Shown here: piece after piece, positions 1-12,800 of the stretch
Layout of the letters: every line of letters starts with the position of its first letter
Position numbering within the stretch: the first letter of the stretch is position 1
Assembly (NCBI GenBank): GCA_014338405.1
Contig: JTDE01000039.1
Coordinates: 376,617 to 440,616 of the forward strand
Direction: 5' to 3'
Length of the DNA: 64,000 nt
From: Paragonimus skrjabini miyazakii
Taxonomy: Eukaryota > Platyhelminthes > Trematoda > Plagiorchiida > Troglotrematidae
Notes under the pieces: generated by a model
The model's input: the letters and a program-made list of their open reading frames with translations, nothing else
What the model was told of the DNA's origin: nothing
Databases searched by the model: none
Position numbers and translations under genes: made by a program

Positions 1-3000
1 GTAATGTTTATTTTGTAGTGATTCTCGAGTGTGAAATGTTTACTGACTGCTCTACGTCTATGGTCAATATTCGTGTGTAAATAGTGTATCGCCAGCTGTG
101 ATGCACAATAGTACTCATCCTTGTTTGAGGTATAGTACCTGGTTTACAACAATTCAAGAATGGGCAAACGAGCAAATGTCACGTGTCACAGCTGGTAACC
201 CAATCTTTGTGAATCCAGTTTTGCATTGTCAGAAGAACTGGGTAGCAAAAAACTGTTTTTAATCCCAATGCGAAAAATTAGCATACTGTGCTTTTACTTT
301 GGAGAAGATAAGAAACCGCAAGTATCTGTACAATGAGTTCTGCATCTATTCAATAATGCACTGTATTAAAAATGATGGGGACAGGATTGTATACCACTAT
401 GCACGAAAACAGTGGTAGAAAACGGCTAGATATGATCTCGTCGTTGAAGAGTGTAATTTTTAATTATAGAAGAACATTTACTCTTGAATGAATTGGTACC
501 AGACAGTCTCAATAAAACTCGAGGAAGAAGCTGGAATGCTTAACTCTTTGACGTTAACATTTTACTCGTTGTAAAATGAATGGTTTATAAAAACATGGCT
601 ATGGTAATGACAATAAATTGAATGCATATATCAGCTTATTTTACCAGTACGCGAGAAGTAAAATGCATGTAGAGTGAAGAGTTTGTTCGGCTACATAAAA
701 AAATATTGACACACCAAAATAACAGAGTGATGATCTAATACAATCAAAGTAAACCGTTGCTTTCGAAAGCAACTTTTGGTTTTGCCTGCACAAAACCATC
801 GTTTGAAATCTTTAGAATCAACGAAGTAAAATTTTACCGGAACGTTCGTCATAAATAACAGCTGAAAAATAAAAACTAAATTATTAAAAGCTACGAGGAA
901 AGGTGAGTTATTTTTAGCGAAAAATGAGGGATGGATATTTAATTAAGAATTTTGAATTTTAACTCAAAACATTTCATTCGGCAGTAAGTCTATAATTACT
1001 ACGCTTCTATTTTGTGTTCTATAATTAACGTGATTTTAATTTTATTTTGATTAAAAATGTATTTGTTGTTAACAAATGTCTCGTGCTTCAAATATTTGCA
1101 TGAAAACAAAGCGTTATATTTTGAAGTTTGACTACGTTACTGTTGAAATTATTCCTCTACTGTTTTTTCATAAATTTCTTTAAGATCTTGAATATACACG
1201 GTTGATTTCATATAAACTTAACTTGTTGTAGACAGGTCGATTCTTATCAGTAGGATGCTTGACTTTAATGTTGTTGAGGAATATAGTTAGAAATTGCGAG
1301 CACTGCAAATTTGTCACTTGATTCGCTGCCACAAATGTAATTCAGAATCAGCTTATTCAGTAATTTTTGAATTCAATATAAAAACTACTATCAAGCTATG
1401 ATTGTCATAAAGTTCACCATGAGAATGCTTCATTTCTGTGAAAGCATTGATGAATTCTCCGTACTCTTACAAAGATAGGATTTTATCGATTCGACGTTGT
1501 ACACAGCTAGTTTATTGGAAATATTCAATTCGATCTAAGTGGAACATCTCACATGCTTAAGTTGGCCGCTTTCAAGTGAAATAATACAGCTGTCGGTTTA
1601 AATTGATGAATTGTTAACACAGAGAAGGTCACTGGCCCACTAAAAATTGGCCTCTTAATTTTTGTAGTGACATCTTTCTTACAGCACTGGTATTGATAGT
1701 GTGTTAGTAGCCTTCGCCTATTTTCGCTAATACGCTACTAAATTTGTCAAATATCAGACCGTATTGAGCAGATGATATATGATTGATAGACTATCCACGC
1801 CGCATTGCTATTCAATATTCTATGACATTTTGCTAGATAAAAGACTTGAAGGTTTGTATGGTGCGTTAGAAGATATATCGTTATTTAATTCTCCAAAGTG
1901 GACTTGCATTAGTAAGTGTTATTTATTGCATAGTTGTGATTACATATGTCTTTATTCTTACTGTCCTCAAATTCTAAGTTTATCCAATGAGTCCGCTCAA
2001 CAGATACCTTGAGGTTAACATTATCATGAAGATGCCAAATAAAGAGTCTAACTTCCTTAGTAATTGTCTTGGGTACAGCAAGTAACCGCAGCCTTACTGT
2101 ACAGAGAAAGAATACCTGGGTGTGTCAGCACGAACGTTTTCAAGTGTTAGCGACCTTAAAAGAGAAGATGAACTGGTGCGATATCTGACTGAGCACATGG
2201 TATTTGTTTGACGTAATCGTTAGACAATAAACTATGGTACGTGGGAAACCCTTTCTATAACCATGGTTGTCTGGAACGACTTATTGATAGAAATATTATC
2301 AGAACACTAACTAAGTCAAAAGCGAAATATATAAGAGAGGAAGTTAGTAATTATCCGAATACAGTTAAAACTTATCTGTGCGACAGAATAGTTAGGCCGC
2401 CCAAACTGAACAACGTGAATAGTGAAACATTCGCTGCACCTTAATCCCGTATCCAGTCCCACTACATCTCCAAATCTCGGAAATTGTATAGCAGCCACAT
2501 TTCCAGTGCTGACCTCATCCACTTGCATATAATCTTCGCGTACCCATTGTGAAGATGAATATATAATTTGAACATCAGGACAACCGTTAGTGATTCCGAG
2601 CATACGGTTTACGTTTTTTGGCTTAAGGCGTAACGTGCATTGGCTAAAAGCTCTATTCTGGCTTGGAAGGTCCAAAACTAACATACATTGAATACTGGCC
2701 AAGCCGTTCCAGTGACCTACAGTGTGTCAGGTAGGCCACAAAAAGCCGCACGGATGAAATCACTCTCTGGTGTGAAAGTCAACGGGAATATGCTGCTTCA
2801 CACTACAGAATATATTATTAACAAGTTTGACCATATGATGTGGGTACCCTTGCCTCTTCTCAACCGGACTTATGCCTAACCTGCGCCGTCGCACCAATAT
2901 GCGAACGTCCGTAGTGAACCAACTGAGCCGTAACTGCCTGACTGATTGGTGATCTGGTTTCCTGTCATTATTCTGATTAATATCTGGGCATTACTCTGTC

Positions 3001-4100
3001 GTCCATTAATGTAATTATTCCCATTTGCCCAGAATAAATACAAATGCCAGTGGGAGATAAATGATACGGTTGCAAGTACCAAGTGTGTTGGCGCAAGATT
3101 GACACTCACGGCTAAAACCGTGGTAGGCAATGGATGATGTTCATTTGTTTTTGCACACAAAATCAGCTGATAACTGCTGGTCGAGAAGGCTTTGGCAAAA
3201 TAAAAACTTTTACATTGTGTGTGTGTTAACTAGGACCGTAAATAATGATTCAGTGCCGAAGTTATGATCTGCAGTCAGTAAGTCCATTGTTATGAGTGAA
3301 ACGACAGTTCAACCCGGCTGAGTGTTACTCAATGGAGGGCGGACTTATGCACCCCCTTGCCATATTCGGACAAATTGCATGATACACCTTTCAAGTGTTC
3401 TTTCTGTTCTACCGATGCAAATATTTCTGTAACTGAAAGAAACGTTATCAACTTTGTGACGGCTGGAAAGCAAGAATTTGCTTTCGATGTAGAGTAGACG
3501 CAACTTAGTCGGCTATTGTGTAAGATACATTTGACTGTACTATGCGTGATTTCAAACTGCCACTAATTTTTTGAAAGTGCTCATCAAAATGTGAAGAAGT
3601 CTGGTAAAGGTGAACGATGAATCATATCACGCCAGAAATATGCTCCGATAGTAAACCACAGTCCAAGCAGACAGTTTCGTATGAAGCTCTTCGTGTTAAG
3701 ATTTTCCCGAAGTGGTGCAAACTTCTTTCCTGGACTGAGAGTTTCTAAGAAAAGTGTCCACATCAAACGTTTTTCAAAGAAACGCTTATAAACATCTGAC
3801 CAACAATCATCCTTTACTATGAGTTTGGCAGGTCACAAGTTTACGATCGTCATGATCGTATAAAATGCATTTTCGTTGTGAATAGTGTCTTCTAGTTCAA
3901 TTTTCTAACAGTTAAACCTGCATAAAAATGCCGTGTAGAACAATATTCTACATATCCTTATTACTTACGACAAGTTGAACTTAGCGAATCGTATTCGTTG
4001 GTTCTGGTATATATTTTCCCATTTTGGTCTATGACGGTCATAATTATCCACAACACATTTAGTTCGAATGAAGCCAAAAGTTCGAGTGCCGTGGTCAACA
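1..4100. other. Gene-poor AT-rich sequence, nothing firmly identified
   Basis: No recognisable protein, RNA gene or mobile element is visible. The longest open stretch is on the - strand between 2316 and 2726, about 136 codons without an ATG at its upstream end. It contains several cysteines and reads like protein in places, but an overlapping frame on the + strand (2241-2444) is also open. A frame of this length is expected about once by chance in a window of this composition. A small imperfect hairpin lies at 1628-1671. I would not call a gene here without transcript support. Confidence 0.5.
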
Positions 4101-4197
4101 TGTTATTGGTAAATCGATTGAAAATAACACAGCGTTACGAGTAAGCTATAATACTCCACGTTTCAACCACCTTAAGCGATCTTTCTCGGGAATTTTG
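4101..4197 (-). repeat. Hammerhead-like dispersed repeat, left arm of inverted dimer
   Basis: Read on the - strand this copy has a degenerate core box (CCGAGAA where the hammerhead consensus is CUGANGA), then 18 nt, then GAAACGT. About 22 nt later comes ACGCT, followed by GTGTT. The 18-nt helix II keeps its pairing despite three differences from the 53.6 kb copy: G.U becomes A-U, C-G becomes U.G and A-U becomes G.U. The U before the presumed cleavage site is changed to C. The core changes make self-cleavage unlikely for this copy. It pairs with the neighbouring right arm at 4222-4318, and both outer ends carry the same TGTTATTGGTAAAT sequence in opposite orientation. Confidence 0.6.
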
Positions 4198-4221
4198 TAA
4201 ACGAAGTCACATTTTCGATTG

Positions 4222-4318
4222 CAACACTCTTGAGGAAGGCCAATCAATATGGTTGAAACGTAGAATATTTTAACTTGCTCTTAACGTTGTCTTATTCTCA
4301 GTTAATTTACCAATAACA
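4222..4318 (+). repeat. Hammerhead-like dispersed repeat, right arm of inverted dimer
   Basis: The order of parts on the + strand is AACAC at 4223-4227, core box TTGAGGA at 4230-4236, 18 nt of helix II with GCCA opposite TGGT, GAAACGT from 4255, and ACGTT at 4284-4288. The core differs from the hammerhead consensus CUGANGA only at the first C. The arm is the reverse complement, with substitutions, of 4101-4197, with a spacer of about 24 bp. By eye the arms are roughly 70-75 percent alike, so this is an old or diverged inverted pair. It could also be a foldback MITE that merely resembles a hammerhead. Confidence 0.6.
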
Positions 4319-6327
4319 ACGGTCGGTTTCATTGTGGATACTTGAGTTACTTGTAGTAATTATATACGTTTCACGCAAAAACTCGGGGTTGGCTGCACCA
4401 GTTGATTTTTTAGTATAAACGTTACTTACCGTTGAAAGTGAACTGACTTACACCATAATTTTCATAAAATTTGAACTAAGACCTTAGGACAAATGTTGGC
4501 ACCGTAGCACTATCCTGTAATTTTGTACAGCTTTCCACTCATCCCCGGAGAAAAAAGATTTATTTCATCTCAACTTCCTACATGGAAACGGCTACAACTG
4601 ACTTAATTTTACCATATTTCTATGTCGATTTTTATGTATCCCATTTAACCAGAACGCTTTTGTCTTCCGTTTAATTCTGGGAAAATTTAAGACACTTTAA
4701 TTAGGTTCAAGTGGAACTCTGAGTAGCAAGGGAATGTTTGCAGTCGGTTACAGCCGTACACTTCAGTGAGATTATAGGTAAGACCTCACTGAAATGCTCA
4801 CGTTTATTGGTGACAACTGAAGTTTCCTAGATAAGAATTTTACTCTGATCAACAAATAAAATGTATTGGTGAAAGTACACAAATGCGATTAGCAATTATT
4901 GAAATGGAAAAGCTTGAGTCGTTCTCACAAAACTAAAGAAGTTTATTTACGAGAAAAACGTTCGACATATTCACATCAAGAGTAAACTTGTAATTCTAGT
5001 CATTGTTTGCACCCATAACCTCACTTATTTACCAGTATCTTGGAGGACAAACGAATGTATTGTTGAAAAACCTGTGAGCTATTTTTCTAGTATGTACCAG
5101 TGTGGTCGATAAATGTTTCTTAACACAGTCCGAAGTGAATTTCTTCTTCTTCGATTCGTTTCAGTGGGTTCGTTTGTGTTTTCCGGTTGATCACACGTTA
5201 ACAGCTGAAAACGGTATGTGAACCAATTGTTAATCACATGTGCTTTTCAAGTTTTCACATTTAACAAACGCACAGAAGATAAGATGTAAACAACCAACCA
5301 ACATAAAGCAAACTTTGAAGCAAAGTCGGTCGGATGTTTTCGGTGTAACTAAAACCTCTAATTTTAAATTGATGGTAATTCGAAGCAGACAAATTAGACT
5401 TCGTAAAATGTTCAAATCTATACCGTGTTAAATCGGTTCAAAGTAAGTGTCGCCGAATACAAGTGGGGCTCAAATATTTGAATCATTGCCTTACAAAATG
5501 CACTTGAATTCACATATATGTACACATTTATCTGTGTACATACTCGTCCATGTGATATACGAACACCAGGCAGTATTTGCAGTGCGCTAAAACTAGAGTC
5601 ACTAGTCATTCACTTGTCACTTTCTAAACAATAGCAGTAAGTAGGAACAAACTAAACAGGTTTAAATTCTCAGTCTATTGTTGCTTGAAATGTAGACGTC
5701 TCAAAAGCGAAGAAATCCTAATTCAATCAAATGAAATGGGCCTCGTCAACGAAGCCACATCATGAAGTCCAATAATGAAAACTGTGATCTTAGAGTGTGT
5801 TTTAATACTGCACTGACGGTCTCCATTGCTAAACCTTCCCAAGCAATCTAGCGGTTTAGTCTGGATCACCTGGTGGATTACACATGATGGAGTAGGAGTA
5901 ACGAGCAAATGGATCTAAACGCCCCGCTTTCGGCACTATGCGTGATTAAGTACTCAGCTGGTACAGCACACGCAATCCAAGGTCAATTAGAACTGGTTCA
6001 TGTTTTCTTCTTAGCTATACTCACAAAACCACCAACCCGACTTATTATTTACAAGAAACAACACTTACGAATTAAGGTTTCACAATTTAAAAGAAAATTC
6101 AAGCGGAATACACCTGAAAGAAAAATCGTTCAAGGTACCCAAAATATTTTTACATTCTCGTTGACTGTATGCAAACATAGGCAAGCCGTAGAGACATCTG
6201 GTAACAACGGACCTCAAGAGAACAAGACTCATGGTATTTCTGAAGAAAGAAAAGACTACAGACAGACGGAAAAATAAGCTGATCAATATCCCACGGTCAA
6301 AAAATAAATAACCAAGAAACAGGTTAC

Positions 6328-6411
6328 TGCGCAGGCGCATAATTCTTGTGCACATTTAATTACCTAATCTATAAAAGTTGGGCAGAATTGGTGAAAGACA
6401 GTCGTTCAGTT
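6328..6411 (+). promoter_or_regulatory. Candidate RNA polymerase II core promoter
   Basis: Three elements line up. TGCGCAGGCGCA at 6328-6339 matches the NRF1-type palindrome known from animal promoters. TATAAAAG lies at 6370-6377. TTCAGTT at 6405-6411 fits an initiator about 38 bp after the TATA start, slightly longer than the usual 30 bp. An ATG in good context (A at -3) follows at 6462. The elements are seen in the sequence, but their function is inference. The GC-rich NRF1-like palindrome is the least expected part in such AT-rich surroundings. Confidence 0.3.
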
Positions 6412-6461
6412 ATTTTTGTTCTGAGTTATAATTTAAAAGTCTTGGATTGGGCGGATAAAAA

Positions 6462-6740
6462 ATGTGGTGTGCCTATGAACATATCCTATTAATTTGTTGT
6501 CTGTCTGATGGTTTTTTCCACCACACTGCAGTTAAAAATGTTTTATGCATTTTAGACGCACTTCTTACAGGATATATTCAAAAGGAGATTACCATAACGG
6601 ATGACGGGAAAATCATATTTTCTTGGTTTATCCACAACAACTTACCCAAAGCTGAACAGAAGTTTTCAGTTACAAGATTCCACAAAATTCCTTTTGCCAT
6701 CTGGCGGACTTTCACGAATTCATTATCAACGAACGTTTAA
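6462..6740 (+). CDS. Hypothetical short ORF or exon downstream of candidate promoter
   Basis: This 92-codon frame starts at a true ATG, 54 bp after the initiator-like TTCAGTT, and ends in TAA. The product is not recognised. The N-terminal half is hydrophobic with several cysteines, and the C-terminal half is charged and rich in F, K and T. A strong 3' splice-site-like sequence (TTTTTTCCACCACACTGCAG, ending at 6531) sits inside the frame. An alternative is therefore an internal exon beginning at 6532, in the same frame. The length is well within chance for this window. The promoter context is the only reason to list it. Confidence 0.2.
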   Translation: MWCAYEHILLICCLSDGFFHHTAVKNVLCILDALLTGYIQKEITITDDGKIIFSWFIHNNLPKAEQKFSVTRFHKIPFAIWRTFTNSLSTNV

Positions 6741-9700
6741 GCTGTCAGTTTCCTATCACTGAGTTTCAGATAGGCAGTCTGTTGTATGATAGTTTCTGAG
6801 TTGTTGTTTACCCAGTCTGAAGCAATTTAGAAAAATTTGTAATTAAGGCTGTCCTGGTGACGCTCTTTAGTGGTCCGTTCAACTGATGTATGTGCTAGAA
6901 CTGTTCCATGGTATAGCACGTCGGCATTGCACTCTCACTAATTACCAAGTATGTGCAATTGGTGTACTCTTCCACTTGTTGAGAATGCGCCTCTCTTGTC
7001 GTTTGAATTCGATTCAGTATACAGCATGAACACCTTGAACATTCCAAAATAACAAGCAGCAAGCCAATTCAGCATTGTTTTCTTTTATCTGACTACGTTT
7101 GTGAACTGCTCAACAATTGTTGCTCTACCAGAAACACATCAAGAGGACAGAACAACATTTTCTTATTCTGCCATCTGTAAACTAACATTTTTCTAAATTG
7201 TTTTGTCAATCTGAGTTCAGTTATATGTGCAGTTACAAATTTTTATTGAACCTAGCGTTTTACAGGAGCTGAGTTTTCGAAGGAGGAAAATGTTGAAGTT
7301 ATAATTTTGATCGTGTTAAATCTGAGCTAAAAGATTGGTTGCACCTCAACTGATGCAAATGTTTATCTAGGTTCGACTCATCATAGCCAAAATGGGAAGC
7401 GCACTAAGAAAAAGCAGACAGTAATTTGCAATGCAAATTTTTGTCCTTATGATTTGTGCTAACAAGTCTGTATTGAGTTATTTCGTTAGGCAAAGAGAGA
7501 CTGAATTCACGGTCTACTCAAATAGAGGTATGCCTTACTGTAATCAGTCAAAAATATGTTCGATGACTTTTCTAACTGAATGTACTTTGAATGACTCCGA
7601 GCTATCATTTCTGCACATATCAATGTACCCATTGAAAATACTTATAAAAGCATGTATGATGGATTTAATAATCTCTCCAAGTACGGTAATGCAATTTCAT
7701 CGGAAGGTTCCGGGTTGATAAAAAATCTCGAAAACAAACTTCATTTCAGCTTACCTGGGGAATCCTACGAAATTCAAAGATTTGATTACTTTAATTGATG
7801 AGGTCAATAATTTCATGTTATGTGGTCAAATATCGATTTTAACTTGAACATTCATCATTTTGGTTTTTCAACCCCAGTGACCGAACAGATATTTCATTCG
7901 AGTAGTTTCAAATACGTCTGACTTAAACACCGCTCTCAGCAAACAACCTTCAAACAAATGGGAGTGTCTTCTACTTGGAATCAAGCAACTCTCTGACGAG
8001 TCCTGATTAGAATTTTTTCCCGTTACAACTCCATTTACAATGAATGAATCATCTTATTAGACTGCATATTACAATCACAATCTAACTGCAGACAAAAACA
8101 GGGGCAAACGATAATTTTATGTACTTATTTAGAGTTACCCTGGATCACACATTTATTGGAAACTATTCGGTTATCTTTGAATAGACGACACTCAGTGTTT
8201 CGAATAGCTTCAGTCCGTTTTGATAAATTTGCGGACAGCTGTTACGAAAACAATCAGTTCGCACTTATGTTCGTTTATCTGTACACGCAAATCCAGTTAC
8301 ATTGTGAATTTTTATGTATGTCACAATTATTTGGCGAAATATTTGGCAAACGGTGTTTTGGGTTATTCTTTATCTGGCCAATTACATAGCACTTTATATC
8401 ATCTTGTTGGATATACACATATATGGTTTTAACTTAGTAATTGATGCTTGTGAAATAAACATTCGGCATACTGTAACAAAAAGCTCATGGTTCATGAAGT
8501 TACTGAACAATTGTAAAAAGCGCAAATGGAAAAAATTTATCGCGCTATCATTTACGTATGTGTCATCTGCGAGCAATGAAGTACCATTTTTAGTAGTCAC
8601 GAAATCTGTTTTTTACGTCGTTTGAGTATTGCCTTTTTAAATTAGCTTGTTGCTCTGCCAGAAACTCATGCGGTGTCATACATATTAAATATTTCATCGA
8701 AGTAATTTCTTAGAAAATCCATTTGAACCCATTAAGCACCATTCGTAAAAAATGCTCGTTGTCTTATTCTTCAATTGATTCCAATCCAAATTAGACAGTT
8801 GCTTAGTTGGCTGTGCACGGTTTGTCGCAAAAGCTTTATGTTCATATCAGAAAACTGGGTCGTAAATTTCGTATCGGTCCATCAAAATTGAGTTCAAGCT
8901 AAAAAAATAACACATTCGATGTTCTTTGGAAAATCAGAGAATCCATTCTGATTTGATGAATTTGGTTACTGGTTTTTTCTTTGGCAGCTTGCCGAGTCTA
9001 ATTTGGTGTAATGTTCACAAAATAATGTCACTGAGATTTCGGGTTTTTGAAAATTATCGGACAATTTCCGGATTGTAGTAGCGATTATGGCTTGTGAGTA
9101 TGATAGACCGTGCGCCTTGTAAAAGTGGTCCATGAACATAACAGTTATGCAAGCTACAATATACTAGTATTAGTCTGTACCCTGTTCACGGTTAACCCAC
9201 ACTACTTTCCAACTCCGTGTTGCGTGTATCTACTGATTCAGTAGTAGTTTCCTTACAGGCTTAGGAAAACGTGAGACACCACGAGATATTTTCAAAAACG
9301 TTGTTTATACTATTCATCAAACCAACAACCATACCCTCACTTGATTTATGAATAACCGCTGTATGTTGTGTTTGACTTACGAGAATTCAGTATGCACTTG
9401 TAAGTCAAAATGGAGTGGCTTGGAGTCAGCCTTAGTCTGCTGATTTTTATATGCACTGTACCTAGCGCAGTTTTTTGAAGTACGCATCATCAATACGGGC
9501 ACTAGCTCCTTCTATACACTGAATCCTATTAGTGGTTTTCGTGAGCTTCGTGGTTATCCAGTTGCACCGTTGTTCTACGAAAGGTGTTTTATACTTTATC
9601 CGTAGTATGTCTTATATAACGGGTTGCTGTACTGCCAATATAAAAACTGCGCGACCGATTGAGAAACTGCATCATAAATTGGTCGACGAAATTCTGGTTG

Positions 9701-9784
9701 TCCAAACTAGATAAATTCGAAACGATGTAGCTGGGAAGCCCATGTAAGTAACTTCCAAATCAAACAATCTCAGCGAATGTCCTT

Positions 9785-9875
9785 TTAAATAACTCTGAGG
9801 AAGTAGGATATCCCGTGTTACAAAACGTTTAGGTACAGTGGACACCGCAGTGTTACGCTCGAAACGTTGAGTAGC
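9785..9875 (+). repeat. Divergent hammerhead-like repeat
   Basis: CTGAGGA at 9795-9801 matches the hammerhead CUGANGA core. It is followed by 20 nt whose ends (GTA and TAC) can pair, then AAAACGT, where the first G of GAAA is replaced. ACGTT at 9864-9868 lies downstream, and the next bases GAGT can pair with ACTC at 9792-9795 as helix I. A second GAAACGTTG overlaps at 9861-9869. The order of elements matches the clearer copies at 4222, 28423 and 53595, but helix II and the flanks are not alignable base by base. It may be a separate subfamily or a coincidence. Confidence 0.3.
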
Positions 9876-12800
9876 ACGTAAACGTTGGATCCCGCCTTGA
9901 TTTTTGTGCCTTCTCAAGTCATTTCTTCACTGGTCACGCAAATACTAGAATACAGCTCTGAGAACAAGCGACAAACAATCCATGTGAGACTGCCTTGGTC
10001 AAGCGCTTTGTTTATTTGGCGAAGTCTTGTGTATTTCCTCACAAAACTTTCTTTTAACTGTCGATCAACCCCGAATAAAAAACTCAAAGAAAGTTATGTA
10101 TACGTAAACAAGCAAATTTTCAATCAGCACGATACACTTTCTGATCAAACTTTAGGCGATGATGCGGTATACACGCTTGTATAAAAACTGGCAATGTGGG
10201 TCACTGCGTTCAGATCACACAGCTCACATGAGCAGATTACTCACTTGTGGGAGAACAGATTTTTCAACGTCTTGGACCTGACATACTTTTGTTGTCCCAA
10301 TCACAGTTTGCCATAACCCCACGTACGTGTGATCATCACTCGACTTTGGTCACTGTATCTGTCAACTCTCTGTCCTTTTTCGAAAATACAGTATGGGTAA
10401 CCGAAACAAGTGAACGACAAACGTAGAATGCAAACATTATGACTCGAACACATTGTGTTGCATTGACGCATTTTGCAAATAAAAGAGAATGTATTACGGT
10501 CTACTCGTTCTATTATCGTTATCTGTTGTGTTTTCAGGCGCAGGGAAAACTTAAGCCTATATTTAGCCATTCTTTTTCACAGAAAACAATTCGTTCTGCC
10601 TATATAGAGGTTACCGTAATTGAAAGTGAACGGATAGACTACATGAGGTACAGAACGTATCGGTAAGTCACGATTATGAACTAAACAAATCACGGTAAAA
10701 CACGTCGTGGAAACGGGTCATGTTGTTGACTCCATCAGCTTAGTTGCAGCGTTGTTGCTCCACCGAAATCGAAAATTGCTCGCATTCTCTAAGACAATGC
10801 TATCCGGTTCTCTTCAATCTGCTTTGCAGGAGAACAAGCTGTTGATTCAGATAGTCGGTCTGCTTTGAAACAGTCTTTGTTTCACATGAAACTGAACGGT
10901 TAATCGTATCCAACGTCGTTGATATCAGTATATTCGAAATGTTCTAATGTTTTACTTTCCCAAATGAAGAGAGTGAAGAAAATTTTACCATGTCGCGATA
11001 TGTCTCTGGCCGTAATTTATGAACATGACTTCATTCTGTCATCTCTTATTAGGCGAGGCAGTTTCACAGACAACGATATTTCGCTTAATCACAAACCTGT
11101 CACTGTTAAATACCAAGTCATTCTGGATGGACACTGGTAAATGTCTGTGCCATATTTCCATTGCACCTTGAATAACTTGCCATGGGATTCAGCAGCACAA
11201 AATCATTATCATTTTGCAATGTCGAAATATCTAAGATTAGGATGAAACACTAGCCCTTCAGTCTTTGCATATATACTCCCATCTACCTTTTCCAGCAAAA
11301 ACGTGACAGAATTATTAGCCCTTTACATTCATATCGATCACCAACGTTTGACCTGTAAGAGTTAGAAGGGCTAGTTTGATCGAGATATAAGGAATAATGT
11401 GAGACGGTGAGTGGATAGAAGAGTTGTAGTTAGCAAAGATCACGTAATAGATCGGCATATAATAATGAGTAAACAGAACAGAAATAAATCTCTCCATCTG
11501 ATGAGAGTGGACGGACATTTCGCTAAAACAACTATAAAAATGCAACACAGTACAATTGTTGGACGTGTACCTTTCACGTTATATCCGAGCCAATCAACCG
11601 ATATCAACTAATCCATCCATTAGGTTGTCCGGGAATGAACTGTTATCTAATTATTAAATCTCTACTGCAAATCGGTCTAATGAACTCATATAGAATTTTA
11701 TATATTTGCCTGTACCATAGTTAAGATATCTTTAGTTCAGTTGGTTGTCTTCGTGTTGCGTCTATTCTGGTTAACTAACGTAACAGTAATAGCATGAAAG
11801 TGTAAGTTACAGTGCAGTTTCAGGCAGTGATAGTTTTGTTGACGTGTTGTGTTAAGTAGGATTCCTACATAGTGCTTATTGGAAGTATGACAATTACATG
11901 CCTGCTGCAGTTACTAGCTAGAAAGTGACCAAATGCCAATATGTGCATGTTAGTCAACTGAGATTTTTACTAAATTACCATTGTTTTCCGCGTACCTAAA
12001 ATTGACGTCGAAAGGTTATTAGCAAAATACCACTTGTTGTGCTGAATGTGATAAAAAATTCAGTTTCATGGGTTTTTAAGAACTGAGAAACCTGAACCCA
12101 AATTTATAGAAATAACTATAATTGGACTCCCCGATTTGATTATAGTCCGACAGCTTTTGCTGGTCATCAGTATAATGTATTTCAATTCAAGTGGGCCCTT
12201 CGTGCACACAATGAGTCAGCAAAACAACAGTGACAAAATGGTTACAAGCTCGTTAATCACACTTGAGTAATCACATTTATCTGACCTGAAATTGCTGACA
12301 ACCACATGAAAAAATATCGTATTTCTAGATTTGCTTCATGCTTTGTTCGTTAACCATTTACTTTGGCTGCTAGCACAAGGGTTTCAATGAAAACGATATG
12401 CATCACCATTTTGGCTTGCTGGTTTTTTTCTTATGTACAGATGGAATAAACAAAAGTTAAATATTCTTAACATACACGTTAAAAGTCTTTCAAATATTGA
12501 CAATAGAAAATTGCCACATATTATTGCATAGTGTGAAAGATTCGAAGTTAGTCACCATGGGATGATAGTTTGAAATTTCTACAAAAAAGTTACAGTAGTT
12601 TTGATGAGTTTTTAGAATGTAGATTAACGACTCACTCCACTCAGCAACTGAATGCAGGATTTGAAAAGTTTACCAGTTTTTGTGTGATTTACTGAGCCGC
12701 CTTTCCTCAACTTTAGTTTACAGTTATACATATGGTAAAGTCGTCCAAACACTTACCGCGAAATATAAACTGCATTTAACGTTGAGTCTCAGAAAACGCA

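Larger units (their letters stand above)
4319..9784. other. Gene-poor interval apart from a candidate promoter and ORF at 6.3-6.7 kb
   Basis: Outside the 6328-6740 entries nothing is recognised. A 9-bp perfect inverted repeat (TTCAGTGAG at 4762 and CTCACTGAA at 4785) is present. A - strand donor CAACG|GTAAGT at 4430 follows a 46-nt open stretch (4430-4475) behind an acceptor-like TCTTAG. A - strand CCCAG|GTAAGC lies near 7755. The + strand stretch around 7490-7528 has TTCGTTAG before it and AGAG|GTATGC after it. All are isolated and within what chance could produce. Confidence 0.4.

Noticed and set aside
2316..2726. 128-codon - strand open frame with several cysteines
   Set aside because: It begins without an ATG, overlaps an open frame on the other strand, and its length is expected about once by chance in a window of this composition.
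5909..6277. 122-codon + strand open frame with lysine-rich C-terminus
   Set aside because: Resembles no family, and the basic tail follows from A-rich sequence. The tRNA A-box-like CAGCTGGTACAGC inside it lacks a good B box.
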